From NCBI GenBank assembly GCA_034430335.1, contig DAOUES010000240.1:1-15136 (forward strand): a stretch of 15,136 nucleotides of DNA, given 5' to 3'. The notes beneath the pieces are model-generated. The model was not told where the DNA came from. It worked only from the letters and a program-made list of their open reading frames with translations, and searched no databases. The DNA comes from JAFGOY01 sp034430335. Lineage in GTDB: Bacteria; Chloroflexota; Anaerolineae; Aggregatilineales; UBA3940. Each line of letters begins with the position of its first letter. The first letter of the stretch is position 1. Shown piece after piece: positions 5,762 to 11,356 of the stretch. The position numbers and the translations under genes were made by a program.

Positions 5762-6859
5762 TCACATCTCCTGCATGCCAATGATGACCAGGCTCTGTAC
5801 CGGGTCGTCGATCACGAGTTCGCCCCCGCCGGGGTTGGACAGCGGATCGTCGATTTCGATCAGCTCATCGCTGCCCAGCGTCAGCATTTCCGGCAGAGGA
5901 GTGACCGGCCATGCCCCCGCCTCGCCGGGATGGGGCAGCGTCCCCGACCCGGTCTGCCCGGCCAGCGCCGCCCGGTGTTCGGCAGTCGACAGCCCACGAT
6001 CATACGCTTCGGTGCAGGCTTCGTCAATCAGCGCCTGCTCGACCGCCTGCGACAGGTCGGCGGCCAGCCGTCCCGCCGACTGGTAGCGCTGGGCCGGGTC
6101 TTTTGCCATCGCCTGTTCGATCACGAACTGCACCCCGGAGGAGATATCGGCGCGGTACTCACGCGCGTCGGGGATCGGCTGGTTCATGTGGGCCATCATC
6201 AACCCGACAGGCGTCGTCGAGCTGTAGGGCTGGCGGCCCGTGATCGCCTGGAAGATGCTCACCCCCAGCGCGTAAACGTCGAGCAGGTGCGTGGTGCTCC
6301 CCTGCTCGACCATCTCCGGGGCGAGATAGGCGGGCGTCCCGATGATGCCGCTGCCGGTCAACTGCGCGGTGACCTCGTCGACCTTGGCGATCCCGAAGTC
6401 GGCGAGGTAGGCGTTGCCGTCCTCGTCCAGCAAAATATTGCTCGGCTTGATGTCGCGGTGGATCACGTTGTGCCGGTGGGCGAAGTCGAGCGCCTCCGCC
6501 ACCTGGCTGATGATCGGTGCAAGGACATCGAGCGCCATGCCGTCCGGCGACCGGGAGATCATCTCGGCCAGCGACCCGCCGGTCAGGTAGCGCATCACCA
6601 CGTAGGGCTGGTGGTTGAATTCGCCACAGTCGTAGACGGGGACGGTGCGCGGGTGCTGGAGTCTGGCGATCACCTGCACCTCGCGCATGAAGCGCTCGAT
6701 GAACGAGTCGTCCTGCATCAGGTGCGCGGGCAGCACCTTGATCGCCACGTCGCGGTTGATCGTCGGTTGCACCGCCCGGTAGACGTTCGCCATGCCGCCC
6801 CGCCCGATCAACTCGACGATCTGATATTGCCCAACCACCTGCCCGGTGAGGTCGTTCAT
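5762..6859 (-). CDS. Soluble Ser/Thr protein kinase (PknB-like catalytic domain) with acidic tail
   Basis: A 365-aa Hanks-type kinase. GRGGMANV (19-26) is the Gly loop, VAIK gives Lys41, Glu60 is the helix-C acid, HRDIKPSN (134-141) holds catalytic Asp136, DFG is 154-156, GTPAYLAPE (174-182) ends the activation segment, and DVYALGV follows. All catalytic residues are intact. Unlike its two neighbours it has no TM helix or ectodomain. After residue 270 a helical segment leads to an acidic tail with the duplicated motif DELIEIDDP / GELVIDDP (331-353), possibly a docking element. It should therefore act in the cytoplasm. Start ATG at 6859 is set by GGAGG (6864-6868). It heads a likely operon with the ubiquitin-like TM protein and the P-loop ATPase. 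It has its own promoter at 6949-6977 and an inserted palindrome in its leader. Confidence 0.93.
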   Translation of the reverse strand: MNDLTGQVVGQYQIVELIGRGGMANVYRAVQPTINRDVAIKVLPAHLMQDDSFIERFMREVQVIARLQHPRTVPVYDCGEFNHQPYVVMRYLTGGSLAEMISRSPDGMALDVLAPIISQVAEALDFAHRHNVIHRDIKPSNILLDEDGNAYLADFGIAKVDEVTAQLTGSGIIGTPAYLAPEMVEQGSTTHLLDVYALGVSIFQAITGRQPYSSTTPVGLMMAHMNQPIPDAREYRADISSGVQFVIEQAMAKDPAQRYQSAGRLAADLSQAVEQALIDEACTEAYDRGLSTAEHRAALAGQTGSGTLPHPGEAGAWPVTPLPEMLTLGSDELIEIDDPLSNPGGGELVIDDPVQSLVIIGMQEM

Positions 6860-6890
6860 CGGTCCTCCCCTGCTCGATGATCAATTAAAG

Positions 6891-6951
6891 ACTGTCGTCA
6901 GCCTATACGAAGTTCGCAAAGCGAATTTCGTATAGGACATTCAGCGACAGT
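6891..6951. repeat. 61-bp palindromic element (MITE/REP-like hairpin) in the kinase leader
   Basis: Nested inverted repeats. The outer arms are ACTGTCG (6891-6897) and CGACAGT (6945-6951). The inner arms are CCTATACGAAGTTCG (6902-6916) and CGAATTTCGTATAGG (6922-6936), with one G·T mismatch and loop CAAAG. The equivalent leaders of the neighbouring genes lack it, so it looks inserted. Transcribed, it would form a strong stem in the 5' UTR of the 5762-6859 kinase. Confidence 0.75.
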
Positions 6952-6977
6952 ATATGCGATCCCTATCCGAATGAAAA
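6949..6977 (-). promoter_or_regulatory. Promoter of the kinase/ubiquitin-like/ATPase operon (module copy 1)
   Basis: TTTTCA (6972-6977), 17-bp spacer, TATACT (6949-6954) on the minus strand. The -35 is the U-tract of the terminator at 6974-7008. The same hexamers and spacing occur at 9588-9616 and 11270-11298. Confidence 0.7.
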
Positions 6978-7008
6978 ACGCGGCGGAGACTCAGCCCTGC
7001 CGCGTTTT
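6974..7008 (-). terminator. Rho-independent terminator of the kinase-SBP gene
   Basis: Arms AAAACGCGGC (6975-6984) and GCCGCGTTTT (6999-7008) make a GC-rich stem followed on the minus strand by TTTTTCATTC. It begins 19 nt after the stop of the 7027-9540 gene. Confidence 0.85.
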
Positions 7009-7026
7009 CACCATTTGCTATCGGTG

Positions 7027-9540
7027 CTACTGCCCTCCGGCGAAAATCTCCTCCAGGTCCCGCTGGAGCGCATCGATCTCGGCGTCCATGTCCACCGGCT
7101 CACTATGATACCGGTTATAAAAATCTGCGAGATATCCATTTGCCATGTTGTTGTTTGGCAGGTAGGTTTCGCTGCTGGCAATCTCGGGATTGTTCTGCGC
7201 TTCCAGCAGGACTTCTAAATCCACCCGGCCGAAATCCAGGTCGTACCGCATCGGCAGCATGTCCAGGGTCCAGTCCAGGCCCATGTCGCGGGCGGGCAGT
7301 CCGCTGTATTCCGCAAACAACTGAGTTGGCTCGCTATTTCTCATCCAGACAAGTGTTTCCCAGGCAGCCTGCGGGTTCCGGCTTTCTTTGAGAATGAAGA
7401 AGGTGTCAGCATGCATCCTGGTTGTGTGACTGCCGTCAAAAGTGGCTGGCAGCGCCGCCATGTCCCAGTTGATGTCATCGGATAAAAGTATAAAATACCA
7501 GCTGTTGATGGGGTACATCGCCGCTTTCCCCTCGCAAAATGGATTACCGGCCATTTCCCCGGCGGCCCCCAGACTCGGCATAAAATGGTCAACCCAGATG
7601 CCGTTATACTGCCAGAGCCAGGCTTCACGCCAGTTGTCCGGAATGACCACGCTGTTTCCATCCCACAGAGTCCCTGCCCCGCCGACGTAGATCGCGTCGC
7701 CGCGCGCGTCGTTCCAGTGCGAATCAAGGCCGTACTGCACGATATTGCCCGGATCGAAACCCTGGCTCATCGCGTTGTTGCCATTGGCATCGTAAGTCAT
7801 CAGCATGGATATCTCGCGCACCTTGTCCCAGTCCCACGGGTCGCCATCACAGTAAGGCTCGCCGATATGGTGTGGCGGGTAGCACAGCCCGGCCCTGTCG
7901 AAAAGGTCGGCGTTGTAGAACATGGCCGGGGGATAAACGATATACGGCAGCCCGACCTGCCCCTGTCCGGGAATGTTGTACATCTCCATCAAAGCCGGAT
8001 TATAGGCAGAGGTATCGATGCCGGATTGCTCGATATAGGGCGTCAAATCCAGCCACTCGCCGTAGAACTGGTTCATAGCACCTAATCCCACCGGGCCGAC
8101 GATGTCTGGCGGTGTCCCCGCCGCGATCATCGTCGCGAGCATGGTAGGTCCGTCCTCGCCCTCTGATGTCTTAATATTCAGGTGGATATCGTCGTGGGAA
8201 TTGTTGAACGCCTCGGCCAGCGCTTCCTGCATCGCCAGCCGATTGGGATCGACTTGCCCCCCCAGTTCCACGAACCAGGTGATCTCGACCGGCCCGCCGG
8301 GAGCCGGTTCGTCGACCGGCGGCTCTTCGGTCGGCGGCTGATCGACCACCGGTTCGCCGGCTGCCGGTTCAGACGGTTGATCGACCACGACCGGCCCCGG
8401 TGTGGGTTCCTTCTGCTTCCCGACGGCCTGGCTGATGATGATCACGCCGAACACAATCCCGACCACCATGGCCAGCAGCCCGCCGCTGATCCCCAGAATC
8501 CAGACGAGCGGATTGCCTCGCCTGCGTTCGGGGTTTTTCACCCAGGGCGGTGCAGGCACCCCCGGAGTGTCGGCAGGGGGCGGTGTTCTGGGAGCAGCGG
8601 GCGTCGTCGCCCTGCGGGACGTGGAGGGGCGGGGCGGGGCCGGGACAGGCGCGGGAGCAGGGGCAGCAGCCGGTTTCCCTATGTCAATCGTCAGGCCGTC
8701 GTCGAAATCGTACGCGCCCGCCAGCCCTACCCTGAGATCGTCGGCCAGGGCGCGCGCGGTCTGGTAGCGCTGCGCCGGGTCTTTCGCCATCGCCTTCTCG
8801 ATCACCGTCTCGATCCCCGCCGGGAGATCGGGCCGGTACTCGCGGATATCGGGGATCGGCTCGGTGGCATGGGCGACCAGTGTTCCCATCGGCGTATCGG
8901 CCTCATAGGGGCGCTGGCCGGTGAGCATCTCGAACAGGGTGACGCCCAGCGCGTACACGTCGACCAGCGAGGTCATCCCACCTTTGCGTGTCATCTCCGG
9001 GGCGATATAGCCCGGCGTCCCGACGATTCCCGACCCGGTCAGCTCGAGCGTCGACCCGGTGACCTTGGCGATCCCGAAGTCGGCGAGGTAGGCGTTGCCC
9101 TCCACGTCGATCAGGACGTTCGAGGGCTTGAAATCGCGGTGGATGATCCCCCGCCTGTGGGCGAAATCAAGCGCATTCGCCATCTGGTCGACGATATTCT
9201 GAATCTCGCCCAACGGCATCCCGCCCGGATGCGCCTTGATGCACTCCAGGAGCGCCACACCGGGCACGTAACGCATCACGATATAGGGCTGATCGGCGAA
9301 CTGGCCGAAGTCATAGACCGGCAGGATCGACGGGTGCTCCAATCTGGCGATCACCCGCGCCTCGCGGTTGAAACGCTCGATGAAAGTATCGTCCTGCATG
9401 AAATAAGTGGGCAGAACCTTGATCGCTACCTCGCGCTCCATCTTGGCCTGCCACGCCCGGTAGACGTTCGCCATCCCACCGGAGCCGATCAACTCGATGA
9501 CTTCGTATTCGCCAATCATCTGGCCTTCGAAACCGGTCAT
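7027..9540 (-). CDS. Transmembrane receptor Ser/Thr kinase with extracellular solute-binding (SBP family 1-like) domain
   Basis: An 837-aa, three-part protein. Residues 1-270 are an intact Hanks kinase (GSGGMANV 19-26, Lys41, Glu60, HRDFKPSN with Asp136, DFG 154-156, APE 180-182). A Pro/Ala/Thr-rich juxtamembrane region (about 285-335) with basic NPERRRGN precedes one TM helix (344-371). After a Pro/Glu linker (378-416) comes a ~420-aa ABC-type solute-binding domain. It starts VEITWFVELGG, contains TPPDIVGP, YNIPGQGQVGLPY, AMFYNADLFDRAGLCYPP and PWDWDKVREISML, and ends with a helical tail. SBPs with this wording (SBP_bac_1, typically sugar-binding) normally serve ABC importers; here the domain is tethered to a kinase, so ligand binding would be read across the membrane. 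A likely disulfide joins the Cys pair in GLCYPP…EPYCDGDPWDW. The ATG at 9540, with AGGAG 8 nt upstream, is preferred over upstream alternatives. Confidence 0.92.
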   Translation of the reverse strand: MTGFEGQMIGEYEVIELIGSGGMANVYRAWQAKMEREVAIKVLPTYFMQDDTFIERFNREARVIARLEHPSILPVYDFGQFADQPYIVMRYVPGVALLECIKAHPGGMPLGEIQNIVDQMANALDFAHRRGIIHRDFKPSNVLIDVEGNAYLADFGIAKVTGSTLELTGSGIVGTPGYIAPEMTRKGGMTSLVDVYALGVTLFEMLTGQRPYEADTPMGTLVAHATEPIPDIREYRPDLPAGIETVIEKAMAKDPAQRYQTARALADDLRVGLAGAYDFDDGLTIDIGKPAAAPAPAPVPAPPRPSTSRRATTPAAPRTPPPADTPGVPAPPWVKNPERRRGNPLVWILGISGGLLAMVVGIVFGVIIISQAVGKQKEPTPGPVVVDQPSEPAAGEPVVDQPPTEEPPVDEPAPGGPVEITWFVELGGQVDPNRLAMQEALAEAFNNSHDDIHLNIKTSEGEDGPTMLATMIAAGTPPDIVGPVGLGAMNQFYGEWLDLTPYIEQSGIDTSAYNPALMEMYNIPGQGQVGLPYIVYPPAMFYNADLFDRAGLCYPPHHIGEPYCDGDPWDWDKVREISMLMTYDANGNNAMSQGFDPGNIVQYGLDSHWNDARGDAIYVGGAGTLWDGNSVVIPDNWREAWLWQYNGIWVDHFMPSLGAAGEMAGNPFCEGKAAMYPINSWYFILLSDDINWDMAALPATFDGSHTTRMHADTFFILKESRNPQAAWETLVWMRNSEPTQLFAEYSGLPARDMGLDWTLDMLPMRYDLDFGRVDLEVLLEAQNNPEIASSETYLPNNNMANGYLADFYNRYHSEPVDMDAEIDALQRDLEEIFAGGQ

Positions 9541-9548
9541 TGGCGCTG

Positions 9549-9553
9549 CTCCT
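9549..9553 (-). promoter_or_regulatory. Shine-Dalgarno fixing the start of the kinase-SBP gene
   Basis: AGGAG on the minus strand, 8 nt before ATG 9540. It lies inside the alternative, 11-residue-longer reading, so the shorter start is favoured; the kinase then aligns from residue 1 with its two paralogues. Confidence 0.7.
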
Positions 9554-9587
9554 GAATCTCCCCAGCAGATCAATTCTGACAGTTGCC

Positions 9588-9616
9588 AGTATACGTGATC
9601 CCTATCCGAATGAAAA
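9588..9616 (-). promoter_or_regulatory. Promoter of the kinase-SBP gene (module copy 2)
   Basis: TTTTCA (9611-9616), 17-bp spacer, TATACT (9588-9593) on the minus strand, overlapping the terminator of the upstream gene. Confidence 0.7.
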
Positions 9617-9649
9617 ACGCGGCGGAGTGAAATTTCCCGCCGCGTTTTC
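9613..9649 (-). terminator. Rho-independent terminator of the kinase-less SBP gene
   Basis: Perfect 12-bp arms AAAACGCGGCGG (9614-9625) and CCGCCGCGTTTT (9637-9648), then TTTTTCATTC on the minus strand. It begins 17 nt after the stop. Confidence 0.88.
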
Positions 9650-9665
9650 GCCGATCCGGTTCATA

Positions 9666-11225
9666 TTACTCCGAGAATACCTGCTCCAGGTCCGCCTGAA
9701 GATTATCGATCTCAGCATCCATGTCGACCGGCGTGTCTTGATACAGGTTATAAAAATCCCAGAGAACCTCGGCTGCCACATCATGGTTGGGCAGATAGGA
9801 CTCGTTGTTCGGGATATCTGGATAATTCATCGCTTCTTGCAGTACCCCGACATTGACCTGACTGAAGTCCAGGTAGAAGGTGTCGGCCAGCAACGCCCGG
9901 TATTCGTCCTCGGTGATGATCCGGGCAGTCTGCCCGCCGAAGACATCGTCCAACACGGTATACTTCTCTTCGAGCATCCAGGCGAGCACTTCCCAGGCAG
10001 CATCCGGGTTCTGGCTTTCTTTATAGATGAAGAAGGTATTGCCATGCATCTTGGCCGTAAGGTTCCCGTCAAGGGTCATCGGCAGTGCGCCGATGTTCCA
10101 GTTGAAGTCATTGAAAATACAGCAGAAGTACCAACTGTGGCTGGGGAGCATCGCGACTGTTCCCTCTGAAAACGGGTTGCCGTCCATTTCATCGATAGCG
10201 GCCTGACTCGTAATGAAATGATCCTCCCAGATGCCGTCGTGATGCCAGTGCCAGGCTTCCCGCCAGTTGTCCGGGATGACCGCGCCCTGGCCGTCCCACA
10301 CATTGCCGTTCCCGCCGACAAAGATCGCCTCGCCGCGTGCGTCGCTCCACTGGATGGTGAGGCCATACTGCACGATATTGTCCGGGTCGAAATTCTGGCT
10401 GGTCGCATCATTGCCATTGGCGTCGAGCGTCAGCAGCATGCCGATCTCCCGCACCTTGTCCCAGTCCCAGGGATCGCCATCACAGTAGGGTTCGCCGTAA
10501 TGCTCCGGCGGATAGCACAGCCCGGCCCTGTCAAAAAGATCGGTGTTGTAGAACATTGCCGAAGGATAAACCGTGTAGGGCAGCGCGATCTGTCCCTGGC
10601 CGGGGATGTTGTACATCTCCATCAGGGCCGGGTTGTAGACAGAGGTATCAAACCCTGATTCTTCGATATAGACGGACAGGTCCAACCATTGATCAGGCGG
10701 CAGCCCGGTGCTCGAGAGTGTCTCCGGGCCGACGATGTCCGGCGCATCACCTGATGCGATCATCACCGCGAGCTTATCCCGGGCGACATCGTATTCCGAT
10801 ACTTCGAGTGTCAGGGTGATATCGTCGTGGGTATTGTTGAATTCCTCGACGAGATATTCTTCCAGCGCAGTCCGGGTACTATCGACGCCGGTTTCCCTGA
10901 CGAACCAGGTGATTTCCACCGGTGCTGCGGGAACCGGCTCGTCGGTGGGTGGAATGCCGGTAGGAGGTGCGACAGTAGGAGGTACAGTAGGGGGTTCTCC
11001 CTGTAAAGGTGTGGGAGTGGCCGTTTCGACGATGACCGGTTCAGCCACCAGAGGTTCTCTGGTTGGCAGCGAGGCGGGCTGGTTCTGTGAGTAAATCAAA
11101 ACAGAGATGACGACCACGCAGATCGCGCAGCAAACTACCACAACCAGCACGGCAGCGATGATTCCCAGTATCCAGATCAGCGTATTGTCTTGTTTGCCTG
11201 GCGTCTGGCTTTCCTTATCCGTCAT
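9666..11225 (-). CDS. Membrane-anchored extracellular solute-binding protein lacking a kinase domain (paralogue of the 7027-9540 receptor)
   Basis: A 519-aa protein: a 14-residue cytoplasmic tail, one TM helix (15-46), a Thr/Pro-rich linker (about 52-102) and an SBP domain (103-519). Its TM entry DNTLIWILGI matches GNPLVWILGI of the kinase-SBP protein, and the rest is collinear: VEITWFV, EEFNNTHDDI, DAPDIVGP, YNPALMEMYNIPGQGQ, MFYNTDLFDRAGLCYPP, EPYCDGDPWDWDKVREI, NIVQYGL, VIPDNWREAW and the PVDMDAEID tail. It therefore looks like the receptor with the kinase removed, or an ancestral form before fusion. The TM has three cysteines but no lipobox, so anchoring is by the helix, not lipid. Without a permease nearby, a co-receptor, decoy or ligand-presenting role is plausible. 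The start has AAGGAG 8 nt upstream, and the gene has its own promoter and terminator. Confidence 0.88.
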   Translation of the reverse strand: MTDKESQTPGKQDNTLIWILGIIAAVLVVVVCCAICVVVISVLIYSQNQPASLPTREPLVAEPVIVETATPTPLQGEPPTVPPTVAPPTGIPPTDEPVPAAPVEITWFVRETGVDSTRTALEEYLVEEFNNTHDDITLTLEVSEYDVARDKLAVMIASGDAPDIVGPETLSSTGLPPDQWLDLSVYIEESGFDTSVYNPALMEMYNIPGQGQIALPYTVYPSAMFYNTDLFDRAGLCYPPEHYGEPYCDGDPWDWDKVREIGMLLTLDANGNDATSQNFDPDNIVQYGLTIQWSDARGEAIFVGGNGNVWDGQGAVIPDNWREAWHWHHDGIWEDHFITSQAAIDEMDGNPFSEGTVAMLPSHSWYFCCIFNDFNWNIGALPMTLDGNLTAKMHGNTFFIYKESQNPDAAWEVLAWMLEEKYTVLDDVFGGQTARIITEDEYRALLADTFYLDFSQVNVGVLQEAMNYPDIPNNESYLPNHDVAAEVLWDFYNLYQDTPVDMDAEIDNLQADLEQVFSE

Positions 11226-11233
11226 TGGTTCTA

Positions 11234-11239
11234 CTCCTT
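11234..11239 (-). promoter_or_regulatory. Shine-Dalgarno of the kinase-less SBP gene
   Basis: AAGGAG on the minus strand, 8 nt before ATG 11225. This shows that the short cytoplasmic tail is the true N-terminus and that a kinase domain was not merely missed by a late start. Confidence 0.75.
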
Positions 11240-11269
11240 ATCCCACACAAACCCAATCTACCGACTGCC

Positions 11270-11298
11270 AGTATACGTGATCCTTATCTGAATGAAAA
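11270..11298 (-). promoter_or_regulatory. Promoter of the kinase-less SBP gene (module copy 3)
   Basis: TTTTCA (11293-11298), 17-bp spacer, TATACT (11270-11275) on the minus strand, overlapping the terminator at 11294-11326. Confidence 0.7.
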
Positions 11299-11326
11299 AC
11301 GCGGCGGTGAAGTCCCCCCGCCGCGC
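11294..11326 (-). terminator. Rho-independent terminator of the PPC-repeat kinase gene
   Basis: Arms CGCGGCGG (11300-11307) and CCGCCGCG (11318-11325), followed on the minus strand by TTTTTCATTC. The stem is shorter than in copy 2 because the A/T base pairs on one side are lost. Confidence 0.82.
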
Positions 11327-11356
11327 TAAAAGCCGGTTGAAGCCCGACCGCCGTCT

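Noticed and set aside
5930..6880. 316-codon plus-strand open frame opposite the soluble kinase.
   Set aside because: Antisense shadow of a clear Hanks kinase in GC-rich sequence.
8182..9555. 457-codon plus-strand open frame opposite the kinase-SBP gene.
   Set aside because: Lies antisense to the kinase domain and linker; composition is that of a GC-rich shadow, with no domain or plausible start.
11090..11180. Possible lipoprotein signal at the 'VVVVCCAIC' stretch of the kinase-less SBP protein.
   Set aside because: No lipobox (L-x-G/A-C) at the end of a short signal peptide; the cysteines are inside a long TM helix that matches the TM of its paralogue.
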